A DNA stretch of 35,874 nucleotides from an uncultured Pelagibacteraceae bacterium. GTDB lineage: Bacteria > Pseudomonadota > Alphaproteobacteria > Pelagibacterales > Pelagibacteraceae. The position numbers were made by a program, and so were the translations under genes. The DNA lies in NCBI GenBank assembly GCA_902522895.1, contig CABYXD010000004.1, positions 1 to 35,874 of the forward strand, given 5' to 3'. Under the pieces are notes generated by a model, which worked only from the letters and a program-made list of their open reading frames with translations, did not search any database and was not told the DNA's origin. Shown in pieces: positions 26,689 through 35,874 of the stretch. The number at the start of each line of letters is the position of its first letter. The first letter of the stretch is position 1.

Positions 26689-27867
26689 TTATTTTAGAGC
26701 TTTTATACCAGGAAGTTCTTTACCTTCAAGATATTCCAAAAATGCACCACCAGCAGTTGAAACAAAATTGAAATCTTTAAAAGCATCAATTTTGTTTATT
26801 AAAGCTATTGTATCTCCACCTCCCACAACAGAAAAAATTGATTTGTTTTTATTTTTTTTAATAATTGCTTTTGCAATTTTGTAACTACCATTTGCAAAAT
26901 TTGGATTCTCAAAATAGCCTGCTGGACCATTCCATAAAACCGTTTCACTATTTTCTATAATGTCTTTAATTTTATTGATTGTTTTGGGTCCAATATCTAA
27001 GATTAAATCATCATCTTTTATGTTATTTATTTCTTTGACTTTTGACTTATCATCCATGTTTTTTCCAACCAAAACATCCTCTGGATAGGTAATTTTACAA
27101 GAGTAATTTTTTGAAGTTTTGAAAATTTCATTAATTATCATTTCACAATTTTCTTCTCTAATTGATTTGCCTATTTTGTTTCCTTTATAATTAATAATAT
27201 TATTTGCCATTGCTCCCACAATTATAATGTTATCAAATTTAGGTATTAAATTTTTAATTATCCCAATTTTTGATGAAATTTTTGACCCTCCAATAATACA
27301 TGTAATTGGTTTTTTAATTTCAGTTGTAACTTTTTTTAAAGCATTTATTTCTGTTTCTAATTGTAATCCAGCAAAAGAAGGTAAAAATTCTGTGATTTTA
27401 CACACGGATGCGTGAGCTCTATGAGAACAAGAAAATGCATCATTAACAAACAAATCAGCAAGTCCTGCTAAATGTTTTGCAAAAGTAGTATCATTTTTTT
27501 CTTCTTCTTCATAAAATCTAATATTTTCTAAAAAAACTATTTGATGATTAGGGTCTTTTAGTAAATTTTCCTTTTTTAAATTAAAAATATTATCATTAAT
27601 TATTTTAATTTTTTTGTTAATTTTTTTTTCTAAAATTTCACAAATTGGTTTAAGAGATAAATTTTTATTTATTTTTCCTTTTGGACGTCCTACATGTGAA
27701 ATTACTATTATTCGAGAATTTTTGTCCAGCAAAAATTTAATTATTGGTAGAATTTTATTTATTCTTGTTTGATCTATAATTACATCATTCTTCAAAGGAA
27801 CATTCAAATCTAATCTTAATAAAACTTTTTTTTGATTAAGATTTCCATGATCTTTAATATTATTCAT
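26689..27867 (-). CDS. pgk: Phosphoglycerate kinase
   Basis: KKVLLRLDLNVPLKN, SHVGRPKGKIN, FLENIRFYEEEEKND, DLFVNDAFSCSHRAHAS, ITCIIGGSKISSKIG, LWNGPAGYFE, SVVGGGDTIA. Confidence 0.96.
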   Translation of the reverse strand: MNNIKDHGNLNQKKVLLRLDLNVPLKNDVIIDQTRINKILPIIKFLLDKNSRIIVISHVGRPKGKINKNLSLKPICEILEKKINKKIKIINDNIFNLKKENLLKDPNHQIVFLENIRFYEEEEKNDTTFAKHLAGLADLFVNDAFSCSHRAHASVCKITEFLPSFAGLQLETEINALKKVTTEIKKPITCIIGGSKISSKIGIIKNLIPKFDNIIIVGAMANNIINYKGNKIGKSIREENCEMIINEIFKTSKNYSCKITYPEDVLVGKNMDDKSKVKEINNIKDDDLILDIGPKTINKIKDIIENSETVLWNGPAGYFENPNFANGSYKIAKAIIKKNKNKSIFSVVGGGDTIALINKIDAFKDFNFVSTAGGAFLEYLEGKELPGIKALK

Positions 27868-28874
27868 TAAGAAATTTTGTGAAGGTACTCTGCAATGTCA
27901 CACATTCTATTTGAAAAACCCCATTCATTATCATACCAGGCTGAAATTTTGCCCATATTTTTACCTACTACATTTGTTAAACTAGCATCAATAATTGATG
28001 AAGCGGGATTATGATTAAAATCTACAGAGACAAGTTTATCTTTTGTTACCTCAAGAATCTTTTTTTTATTTTTTTTACTAAAGTTTTCAAATGCTAAATT
28101 AATTTTCTCAATACTTAAATCCTTTTTTGTACAAAAAACCAATTCTATCAATGAAACATTTGGTGTTGGTACTCTCATTGCTATGCCTTCTAATTTTCCT
28201 TTAAGAGAAGGTATAATTTCACCAATCGCTTTTGAAGCACCTGTTGAGGTTGGAACAATAGATTGGCTGGCAGATCTAGCTCTTCTCGGATCTTTGTGAG
28301 AATTATCTAAAATTCTTTGATCACTTGTAAAAGCATGAATTGTTGTCATAAAACCTTTTTCAATTTCAAAATTTTCATTTAAAACATGAGCTACAGGTAC
28401 AAGACAATTTGTTGTACATGATGCAGCAGAAATAATGTTATCATCTTTTTTTAATTCAGACTGATTTACTCCAAAAACAATTGTTTTATCAGCATTTTTG
28501 CATGGAGCCGAAACAATTACTTTTTTTGCACCGTTATTTAAATGAGTTAATAATTTATCTTTAGAATTAAACTTACCTGTACATTCAAAAACATAATCAA
28601 CATCATACTTTTTCCATTTAATATTTTTTAAATCTTGCTCTTGACCGAAAGAAATTTTTTTTTTGTTGATAATTAGATGATTTTTATCAAAACCTATTTT
28701 AGCATTAAATTTTCCATGAATTGAATCGTATTTTATAAGGCCTGAACAAGCTTCAGAACTGGTTTTATTATTTATATGTTTAATTTCTATATTTTTATAA
28801 TTATTTTCAATTATAGAGCGAACAATCATTCTTCCAATTCTACCCATTCCATTAATTCCAACTTTTATCTTCAT
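27867..28874 (-). CDS. gap: Glyceraldehyde-3-phosphate dehydrogenase
   Basis: [114 protein letters not shown]. Confidence 0.97.
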   Translation of the reverse strand: MKIKVGINGMGRIGRMIVRSIIENNYKNIEIKHINNKTSSEACSGLIKYDSIHGKFNAKIGFDKNHLIINKKKISFGQEQDLKNIKWKKYDVDYVFECTGKFNSKDKLLTHLNNGAKKVIVSAPCKNADKTIVFGVNQSELKKDDNIISAASCTTNCLVPVAHVLNENFEIEKGFMTTIHAFTSDQRILDNSHKDPRRARSASQSIVPTSTGASKAIGEIIPSLKGKLEGIAMRVPTPNVSLIELVFCTKKDLSIEKINLAFENFSKKNKKKILEVTKDKLVSVDFNHNPASSIIDASLTNVVGKNMGKISAWYDNEWGFSNRMCDIAEYLHKIS

Positions 28875-30814
28875 AATTTTTCTTTGATCTTTTTAATTAT
28901 ACTTTTCGAATCTAATTCAAAGTGATCGTATATTTCTTTATATGGAGCACTTTTTCCAAAATTATTAATTCCAAAATTTAATCCATTAATGCCTGTATAT
29001 TTTTTCCAATAATCTGTTTCAGAGGCCTCTATAGACACAACAAGTTTAGTTTCACCCAATATTTTATTTTTATAGCCTTCACTTTGTTGATCAAATAATT
29101 CATGACAAGGCATTGATATTATTTTGGAATAAATACCATCTGTGGCTAATTTATGTCCAATATCAATTGCTAAACTAGTTTCAGATCCAGTTGCTATAAT
29201 TGATACAGCTATTTTGTTTCCAGTTCTTAAAATCTCGTAACCACCCACAGATGACTCATTTTTAGAAGAATTTTTTACTCTAATAGGATTAATTCCTTGT
29301 CTTGTTAAAGCTATTACGCTTGGAGTATTTTTATTTTCAAGAGCTAATTGCCAACATTCAAAAGTTTCTATCATGTCGGACGGTCTAAAGACATTTAAAT
29401 TTGGGATGGATCTTAAACTTGTCAATTGTTCTATTGGTTGGTGAGTTGGCCCATCTTCACCTAGCCCAATAGAGTCATGTGTAAATACATATATAACTCT
29501 TTGTTTCATCATTGCCGCCAATCTAATCGATGGTTTACAATAATCACTAAATATTAAAAAAGTGCCTCCGTAAGGAATTAAATTACTGTGAAGAGCGATA
29601 CCGTTCATTATTCCACACATCGCATGTTCTCTCACTCCATAATGAAGATAGTTTCCTGAAAAATTACCAGGTTTTATTTCTTTATGATCTTTAGTTTTTG
29701 TATTATTTGAGCCAGCTAAATCAGCTGAACCACCAATCAGATTTGGTAATTTGGCAACAATACTTAAAAACATTTCTGATGCCTTTCTTGTAGCGAGTGG
29801 TTTTGAATTTTTTATAAAATCATTTTTTGTTTTTTCTATTAAATTATTTAATGAGTTTAGATTTTTATAATTATTAAAAATTTCATTATATTTATTTGTA
29901 TTTTTTTTTACTTTTTGTTGAGCTTTTTCTCCGATATGTCTCCATTCACTTAATAATTCATTTGGAATTTTAAAAGGTTCGTAATTCCATTTTAATTTTT
30001 TTCTTACAAGTACTATTTCATCTTCACCTAAAGGACTTCCATGAGACGATGCTTTACCACTTTTATTTGGTGATCCATAACCAATAGTTGTTTTGCAAGA
30101 AATGGCTATTGGTTTTTTTGAGTTTTGAGCTTTTTTTAGAGCCTTAAATATTTCTTTATAATTATGACCATTGATTTTTATATAATCCCAACCATAACTT
30201 TTAAATCTCTTCTCGTAGTCATCAGAAACTGTTAAGTTAGTAGGTCCATCGATAGATATGGAATTATTATCAAAAAGTAATATTAAATTTTTAAGTTTAA
30301 GATGACCCGCTAAACTTAAAGCTTCGTGACTTATCCCTTCCATTAAACACCCATCACTGGCCAACACATAAGTTTTATGACTAATTTTATTTTTTCCAAA
30401 TTTTTTTTTTAAAATCTCTTCTGATATTGCGAAACCAACTGCATTTGATATTCCTTGGCCTAAAGGACCAGTGGTAGTCTCGATTCCAGTATTTGGATGA
30501 TATTCTGGATGGCCTGCACAGATAGAATCTAGCTGTCTAAAATTTTTTATATCATTTAATGAAACACTTTTATAACCTGTTAGATACAGAAGAGAATAAA
30601 GCAGCATGGATCCATGACCTGCAGAAAGAACAAATCTATCTCTATTTATCCAACTTGGATTCTTTGGATTAAAATTTAAAAAATCTTTAAAAAGAACAGT
30701 TAATACGTCAGCCATTCCCATTGGCATTCCAGGATGACCTGAATTTGCTTTTTGAACAGCATCAATTGACAAAAATCTAATGCAATTGGCCAATTCTTTA
30801 TAAAGTTTATTCAA
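28871..30814 (-). CDS. tkt: Transketolase
   Basis: [107 protein letters not shown]. Confidence 0.97.
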   Translation of the reverse strand: MNKLYKELANCIRFLSIDAVQKANSGHPGMPMGMADVLTVLFKDFLNFNPKNPSWINRDRFVLSAGHGSMLLYSLLYLTGYKSVSLNDIKNFRQLDSICAGHPEYHPNTGIETTTGPLGQGISNAVGFAISEEILKKKFGKNKISHKTYVLASDGCLMEGISHEALSLAGHLKLKNLILLFDNNSISIDGPTNLTVSDDYEKRFKSYGWDYIKINGHNYKEIFKALKKAQNSKKPIAISCKTTIGYGSPNKSGKASSHGSPLGEDEIVLVRKKLKWNYEPFKIPNELLSEWRHIGEKAQQKVKKNTNKYNEIFNNYKNLNSLNNLIEKTKNDFIKNSKPLATRKASEMFLSIVAKLPNLIGGSADLAGSNNTKTKDHKEIKPGNFSGNYLHYGVREHAMCGIMNGIALHSNLIPYGGTFLIFSDYCKPSIRLAAMMKQRVIYVFTHDSIGLGEDGPTHQPIEQLTSLRSIPNLNVFRPSDMIETFECWQLALENKNTPSVIALTRQGINPIRVKNSSKNESSVGGYEILRTGNKIAVSIIATGSETSLAIDIGHKLATDGIYSKIISMPCHELFDQQSEGYKNKILGETKLVVSIEASETDYWKKYTGINGLNFGINNFGKSAPYKEIYDHFELDSKSIIKKIKEKL

Positions 30815-30866
30815 AAATTATCCTGTGTAGACTTAGAAGATTCTATTTAATATTATAAATATATAT

Positions 30867-31190
30867 ATGAATTCTGTTATCGAAAAAGAAAAAAAATTAA
30901 AATTAGCACTTACAAAGTTAAAAAACTTAAATTTAAAAAACCCAGATTTGCAGAATAACCTTGAAATTTTAAATTCAAACAAAAATCAATTAGAAATTGA
31001 AAAGGGAGAGTTAGAAGATAAGTATAAACTTTTAAATGAAGATTATAACAGTTTATCTAAAAGATTGGAAGAAATGCAAAATAAAGAAAAAATAGAACAA
31101 AAAAAACAGATTGAGTTTTCTGAAAAAATTGATGAATTAAATCAAGAAACAGATACTTTGTTAGAGGAAATTGATAAATGGCAAACGTAA
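30867..31190 (+). CDS. Coiled-coil protein of unknown function upstream of zapA (DUF4164-like)
   Basis: 107 aa, Glu/Lys/Leu-rich heptad-like sequence; overlaps the zapA start by 13 nt. Confidence 0.65.
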   Translation: MNSVIEKEKKLKLALTKLKNLNLKNPDLQNNLEILNSNKNQLEIEKGELEDKYKLLNEDYNSLSKRLEEMQNKEKIEQKKQIEFSEKIDELNQETDTLLEEIDKWQT

Positions 31191-31621
31191 GTATTAAATT
31201 TAATGGAAAAGAATTTTTATTATCGTGTGACGATGGTCAAGAAGAACATCTAGAGGAACTATTAATACAAATAAATAAAAAATTTAATGAATTAAAAAAT
31301 GACCTTGGAAATTTGGGGGAAAATAAATTACTTTTAATAACAGCAGTTAAGGTAATGGATGAATATCACGAAACGAAAAAAAAAGTTGAACAAAAAAAAG
31401 CAGAGTTAAGAGATCTTTCAAATAAATTTAGAGAATTAAAAAATTTAGTTTATGATTATAGAGATAAAAAGGAAAACGAAATTAAAGATTTAAATGAAAG
31501 ACAAGTAAATTTGAAATTAGATATAGAAACCAATCAAAAAAATTATGAAAAACTAATTGATCAAGCTGCAGATGAAATTTCAAATTTTGTTGATAATGCA
31601 AACTCAGATAAATTATCTTAA
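31178..31621 (+). CDS. zapA: Cell division protein ZapA
   Basis: MANVSIKFNGKEFLLSCDDGQEEHLEELLIQINKKFNELKNDLGNLGENKLLLITAVKVMDEYHE; followed by fau as in other Alphaproteobacteria. Confidence 0.85.
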   Translation: MANVSIKFNGKEFLLSCDDGQEEHLEELLIQINKKFNELKNDLGNLGENKLLLITAVKVMDEYHETKKKVEQKKAELRDLSNKFRELKNLVYDYRDKKENEIKDLNERQVNLKLDIETNQKNYEKLIDQAADEISNFVDNANSDKLS

Positions 31622-31630
31622 AAAATTTTT

Positions 31631-32173
31631 GTGAATAAATCAGCAATAAGAAAAAAAATTTTTCAATTAAGAAAAAAAAAATATTTTAAAAGCGAATCCA
31701 TTAGTCCTGATAAAATTTTTAAATTTTTAGAAAGGAAAAAAATTAAAAAAAAAATTATAGGAGGCTATTATCCTTATAATTATGAAATTGACATTCTTAA
31801 TATATTAAAAAAGTTAGAAAAAAAAAATTATTTGATTTCACTTCCCAAGATAAATAAAAATAATAAAATGAATTTTTACCAATGGTCATTTAAAGATCCA
31901 CTCTCAATTAATGCTTTTGGTATTCCTGAGCCTTTACCAAAAAAAAAAGTTAATCCAGAAATATTGTTAATTCCAATTGTGGCTTATGACAAAGAATTAA
32001 ACAGACTTGGATATGGAGGCGGTTTTTATGATAGATATTTGTCTCAAGCTTTAAATCATAAAAAGATAATAAAAATTGGTTTAGGATTTTCATTTCAAAA
32101 AATTGATAAATTACCTACTAATCAATATGATCAAAAACTTGATTATGTAATAACTGAAAAAGATTTTATTTAA
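31631..32173 (+). CDS. fau: 5-formyltetrahydrofolate cyclo-ligase
   Basis: GTG start; IGGYYPYNYEIDIL, NAFGIPEPLPKKKVNPEILLIPIVAYDKELNRLGYGGGFYDRYLS. Confidence 0.92.
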   Translation: MNKSAIRKKIFQLRKKKYFKSESISPDKIFKFLERKKIKKKIIGGYYPYNYEIDILNILKKLEKKNYLISLPKINKNNKMNFYQWSFKDPLSINAFGIPEPLPKKKVNPEILLIPIVAYDKELNRLGYGGGFYDRYLSQALNHKKIIKIGLGFSFQKIDKLPTNQYDQKLDYVITEKDFI

Positions 32174-32979
32174 TGAGAATTTTATTTTTAGGAGACGTAG
32201 TTGGTATTTCAGGATGCTCTAAAATATTGAATAATTTAAAAGCAGAAATAGAAAAAAGAAATATTAATTTTGTAATAGTTAATGGAGAAAATTCAGATGA
32301 CACAGGTGTAGGTTTAACTAAAGAAATTTGTAATGATTTTTATAGTTGTGGAGTTAATGTAATTACAACTGGCAACCATGTTTGGGATCAAAAAGATATT
32401 ATGAGCTTTATAGAAAAAGAAAATAGACTTTTAAGGCCTCATAATCTTTTTGAATTATCACCAGGTAAAGGGTTTGAAATTTATGAAGCTTCTAATAATT
32501 TAAAGATTGGAGTATTGAATTTAATGGGAAATGTTTTTATGAAGAAATGTGATGATGTTTTTGAAGTATCAAGAAAATTTTTAAAAACTCATCAATTAAA
32601 AGAACATTATGATTTGTTAGTAGTGGATTTTCATGGCGAGATCACTAGTGAAAAAAATGCTATTGGTCATTTTTTTGATGGAAAAGCAACATTAGTTGTG
32701 GGAACACATACACATATACCCACCAATGATGCAAGAGTTTTAGAAAATGGAACAGCATACCAAACAGATGCAGGCATGTGTGGTGATTACAATTCAGTTA
32801 TTGGCATGAATAAAGAGAACTCAATTAACAGATTTTTGAAAGAAAATTCTTCAAAACACTTTCCTGCTAAAGGAGAAGCTACTTTAAGTGGAGTTATAGT
32901 TGATTGTGATGTAAAGACCGGACTAGCTAAAAATATAGAAAGTTATATTTTTGGAGCACAATTAAAAAATACTTTATAA
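32173..32979 (+). CDS. YmdB-family metallophosphoesterase (TIGR00282-like)
   Basis: MRILFLGDVVGISG, FVIVNGENSDDTGVGLT, VITTGNHVWDQKDI, VDFHGEITSEKNAIGHFFDGKATLVVGTHTHIPTNDARVLENGTAYQTDAGMCGDYNSVIGM. Confidence 0.93.
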   Translation: MRILFLGDVVGISGCSKILNNLKAEIEKRNINFVIVNGENSDDTGVGLTKEICNDFYSCGVNVITTGNHVWDQKDIMSFIEKENRLLRPHNLFELSPGKGFEIYEASNNLKIGVLNLMGNVFMKKCDDVFEVSRKFLKTHQLKEHYDLLVVDFHGEITSEKNAIGHFFDGKATLVVGTHTHIPTNDARVLENGTAYQTDAGMCGDYNSVIGMNKENSINRFLKENSSKHFPAKGEATLSGVIVDCDVKTGLAKNIESYIFGAQLKNTL

Positions 32980-32982
32980 ATT

Positions 32983-33705
32983 ATGGCAGGACATTCACAT
33001 TGGGCTGGGATTAAACATAAAAAAGGTAAAGCTGATAAACAAAGATCAAAAATATTTTCTAAACTATCAAAAGAAATTACAGTTGCTGCAAAACTGGGAG
33101 ATAAAGATCCAGCAATGAATCCTAGATTAAGATCTGCAATTCAAGCTGCAAGATCTGCAAATATGCCAAAAGATAATATTGAAAGAGCTATTGATAAATC
33201 TTCGATAAATACAGAGTCAAATTTTGAAAATTTAAGATACGAGGGTTTTGGACCTGAAAAAGTAGCTGTAATTGTTGAAACTCTTACAGATAATAAAAAT
33301 AGAACTGCATCAAATGTAAGAACTATCTTTCAAAAAGCTGGAGGCAGTCTTGGAACGCAGGGTTCTGCTTCACATAATTTTAATCAAATAGGTATTATCA
33401 AAATAGATAAAAAAGAGATTTCAGATGAAGATGTATTTGAACTAGCTATTCATGCTGGCGCAGACGAATGCAAAACAAATAGTGATTTTCACGAAATTCA
33501 ATGCTCTGTAAATGAAATTTATAATGTAAAAAAAGAGTTAGAGAAAAAGATTAATAATTTCATATCAACAGAAATTGAATGGATACCGCTTAATAGTGTT
33601 GAAATTTCTAAAGAAAAAAATGAGGACCTAATTAATTTTCTTGAAACATTAGAAGAAGATGATGATGTGCAAAATATTTATTCCAATGCTGAATTTAGAA
33701 AGTAA
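32983..33705 (+). CDS. yebC: YebC/PmpR family transcriptional/translation regulator
   Basis: MAGHSHWAGIKHKKGKADKQRSKIFSKLSKEITVAAKLG, RSANMPKDNIERAIDK, YEGFGPEKVAVIVETLTDNKNRT. Confidence 0.97.
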   Translation: MAGHSHWAGIKHKKGKADKQRSKIFSKLSKEITVAAKLGDKDPAMNPRLRSAIQAARSANMPKDNIERAIDKSSINTESNFENLRYEGFGPEKVAVIVETLTDNKNRTASNVRTIFQKAGGSLGTQGSASHNFNQIGIIKIDKKEISDEDVFELAIHAGADECKTNSDFHEIQCSVNEIYNVKKELEKKINNFISTEIEWIPLNSVEISKEKNEDLINFLETLEEDDDVQNIYSNAEFRK

Positions 33706-33708
33706 GAT

Positions 33709-34200
33709 ATGTTAATTATTGGTATAGACCCTGGAATATCTGGATCAATTTGTTTTTTTGAGAACGGTAAAATACTTGAAGTTATTGAAATGCCAACAAT
33801 GACAGATGGAAAAAAAAATAAAAGACAAGTAAATGGGTCACAAATTTATAATGAAATTTTAAAAAAAACTAATAACAGCAAAAATAATATTAGAGTTATT
33901 ATTGAGCAGGTATCAGCAATGCCTGGCCAAGGAGTTACTAGCATGTTCAATTTTGGACAATCTTTTGGAATTTTAAAAGGTATATGTTCTGCAATGCAAT
34001 TACCAATGTATTTTGTTAGGCCTGCTAAATGGAAAAAATATTTTGGTTTGATAAATTCAGAGAAGGACGCAAGCAGAACAAAAGCAATAGAAATGTTTCC
34101 ATACTTTTCATCTCAGCTTTCCAAAAAAAAAGACTCGAATAAAGCCGATGCAATATTAATCGCCAGTTTTTATCACGAAACCTACAAATTAGAGGAATAA
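33709..34200 (+). CDS. RuvC-like Holliday junction resolvase family protein (phage-type)
   Basis: MLIIGIDPGISGSICFFENGKI, VIIEQVSAMPGQGVTSMFNFGQSFGILKG, FVRPAKWKKYFGL, KKDSNKADAILIASFYH; RNase H-fold acidic residues retained; location after yebC. Confidence 0.82.
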   Translation: MLIIGIDPGISGSICFFENGKILEVIEMPTMTDGKKNKRQVNGSQIYNEILKKTNNSKNNIRVIIEQVSAMPGQGVTSMFNFGQSFGILKGICSAMQLPMYFVRPAKWKKYFGLINSEKDASRTKAIEMFPYFSSQLSKKKDSNKADAILIASFYHETYKLEE

Positions 34201-34251
34201 TCTAAAGAATTTAAGCCAAATTCATGACACAATTAAGTGTGAGAAGGCATT

Positions 34252-34926
34252 ATGGAAGCTGATATTTCATCTCAAGCCGTTGGATTAGCATCAAGTGCTG
34301 ACTTTTCTTTAATAAATTTATTTATTCGCGCAGATATTATAGTTAAATCTGTAATTATTTTGCTGATTGCGTGTTCAATTTATTCATGGGCTATAATTAT
34401 AGAAAAATTTAGGCTTTTTAAAAAGATTAATCTATCTACAGAAGTATTTGAAACAAAATTTTGGAACTCAAAATCTGCAGAATCATTTTATAATAACTTG
34501 CCAGCAAATACTGAAGACCCTATGGCGCTTGTTTTTAAAGATGCAATGCAAGGTTTATTAAAGAAAAGATCAAAAATTGATTTACAAGAGAGAATGACAA
34601 CAATGTTAGAAACAGGAATTGAAAAACAAATGTCTAAAATTAGTAAAGGTTTTACTTTTTTAGCTACTGTAGGTTCTACAGCTCCATTTATAGGTTTATT
34701 TGGAACAGTATGGGGAATTATGAATTCATTTCAATCAATCGCAATTTCGAGAAACACTAGTTTAGCTATTGTTGCACCAGGTATTGCTGAAGCATTATTT
34801 GCAACTGCATTAGGGCTGTTAGCAGCAATTCCTGCTGTAATTGCATATAATAAATTTAATAACGATTCAATTTTGTACACTAAAAAATTAGAAAATTTTT
34901 CAAAAAGATTTTTAACAATAATTTAA
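34252..34926 (+). CDS. tolQ: Tol-Pal system protein TolQ (MotA/ExbB family)
   Basis: DFSLINLFIRADIIVKSVIILLIACSIYSWAIIIEKFRLF, FLATVGSTAPFIGLFGTVWGIMNSFQSIA, IAPGIAEALFATALGLLAAIPAVIAYNKF-like segment. Confidence 0.95.
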   Translation: MEADISSQAVGLASSADFSLINLFIRADIIVKSVIILLIACSIYSWAIIIEKFRLFKKINLSTEVFETKFWNSKSAESFYNNLPANTEDPMALVFKDAMQGLLKKRSKIDLQERMTTMLETGIEKQMSKISKGFTFLATVGSTAPFIGLFGTVWGIMNSFQSIAISRNTSLAIVAPGIAEALFATALGLLAAIPAVIAYNKFNNDSILYTKKLENFSKRFLTII

Positions 34927-34927
34927 A

Positions 34928-35344
34928 ATGGCTTTTAAATTAAATCGTTCATCAAAAGAACCAATGAGCGAAATAAATGTCACTCCTTTTGTAGATGTGA
35001 TGTTAGTTCTTTTAATTATATTTATGGTTACGGCACCATTATTAACTGTTGGTGTACAGGTTGATCTTCCTGAAAGTTCAGCTGACTCACTTCCTGAAGA
35101 ACAAGAACCTTTGACTTTAACAATTAATTCAAAAGGAGAAATTTTTATTCAAGAGTCCAAAGTAGAATATGAAAAAATTATTGCAAAGGTTTTGGCAGTC
35201 TCTAAAAATAGAACTGATACTAGAATTTATGTAAGAGGAGACAAAACAATAAATTATGGAAGAGTTTTAGAAATTATGGGTCTATTATCTGGATCTGGAT
35301 TTACAAAAGTAGCATTAATATCTGAACCTTACAAGGAAAGGTAA
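34928..35344 (+). CDS. tolR: Tol-Pal system protein TolR (ExbD family)
   Basis: MSEINVTPFVDVMLVLLIIFMVTAPLLTVGVQVDLPES, VYVRGDKTINYGRVLEIMGLL-like segment. Confidence 0.95.
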   Translation: MAFKLNRSSKEPMSEINVTPFVDVMLVLLIIFMVTAPLLTVGVQVDLPESSADSLPEEQEPLTLTINSKGEIFIQESKVEYEKIIAKVLAVSKNRTDTRIYVRGDKTINYGRVLEIMGLLSGSGFTKVALISEPYKER

Positions 35345-35352
35345 TCTTTAAA

Positions 35353-35874
35353 GTGAATAGGAGTTTAATTATATCTTCTGTTTTCCATATAATAGTAATA
35401 TTTATAACAGCAATGAGCCTTCCATTTTTGGCAAAAAAAGCAATAGATCTTCCCCCAATAGTGTCAATCGAACTAATTCAAATTACTGATAAAACTAATA
35501 TTCCATTCGCACCTAAAGCAAAAAAAACTATTGAAAAAATTAAGGAAAAAGAAAAAAAATTAGTCTCTGAACAAGCACCACCAAAAAAAGTTAAAAAGAT
35601 TAAGCCCGATGCAGTCGCAATGCCTGATGATAAAATTAAAAAGGTTGAAAAAATTAAAGAAGATAAACAAAACCCTGAGAAAATAGACGAAGAAGTTAAA
35701 CAAGTTTCGGAGTTTGAAAAAAAAGAGTTATTTGATCCAAATAATATTGCTGCATTAATTGATAAATCAAAAGAGGAAAGCGCCGAAACAATTAAAAAAA
35801 CAAATAAAGTTACTCAAGATCAAGAGAGAAATGTTGAAAATGCTGGTTTGTCATTAAGTGAAGAAGACGCACTA
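35353..35874 (+). CDS. tolA: TolA-like protein, 3'-truncated by window edge
   Basis: GTG start, not in supplied track: MNRSLIISSVFHIIVIFITAMSLPFLAKKAIDLPPIVSIELIQITDKTNIPFAPKAKK...; one N-terminal TM helix then a Lys/Glu-rich domain; follows tolQR. Confidence 0.85.
   Translation, partial: MNRSLIISSVFHIIVIFITAMSLPFLAKKAIDLPPIVSIELIQITDKTNIPFAPKAKKTIEKIKEKEKKLVSEQAPPKKVKKIKPDAVAMPDDKIKKVEKIKEDKQNPEKIDEEVKQVSEFEKKELFDPNNIAALIDKSKEESAETIKKTNKVTQDQERNVENAGLSLSEEDAL

Noticed and set aside
26663-27415. Plus-strand ORFs of 73 and 62 aa opposite fba/pgk
   Set aside because: Shadow ORFs on the reverse of conserved glycolytic genes.
34201-34251. Short inverted repeat acacaattaagtgt before tolQ as a terminator
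   Set aside because: Arms are only 4 bp with no U-tract; too weak in AT-rich sequence.

Overview
The window is a very AT-rich, tightly packed chromosomal segment that looks like SAR11 / Pelagibacter-type Alphaproteobacteria. Support: extreme A/T bias, overlapping genes, the 5S-rpmJ-COX IV-like-pntAA-pntAB-pntB order, an initiator tRNA next to rpsU, and tolQRA. From left to right: (1) about 1-15.74 kb is a surface-polysaccharide island with an asparagine synthase-type amidotransferase, many GT2/GT4 glycosyltransferases, a phytanoyl-CoA dioxygenase-like protein, an O-antigen ligase/polymerase-like protein, a WecA/MraY-type initiating transferase, a large membrane protein, an FkbM methyltransferase, a methyltransferase-like/GT2 fusion and an NAD-dependent epimerase. 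(2) A lone 5S rRNA gene at about 15.79 kb ends the island, with no adjacent 16S or 23S; this matches the known SAR11 hypervariable region between 23S and 5S. (3) rpmJ, a 36-aa COX IV-like ORF and pntAA/AB/B follow. (4) A four-gene sugar cassette (GT4, FAD oxidoreductase, Gfo/Idh/MocA, transaldolase-like aldolase) sits between pntB and the 3' end of initiator tRNA-Met. (5) Housekeeping genes fill the rest: rpsU, trcR-like, rpmE, suhB-like, efp, thiE-like, fba-pgk-gap-tkt, a coiled-coil ORF plus zapA, fau, a YmdB-like phosphoesterase, yebC, a phage-type RuvC-like nuclease, tolQ, tolR and a truncated tolA. The items most worth a second look are the four-gene cassette, the apparent stand-alone 5S promoter, the phage-type RuvC-like gene where ruvCAB would be expected, and a perfect palindrome in the divergent epimerase promoter region. 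I saw no CRISPR array, transposase, integrase or prophage.
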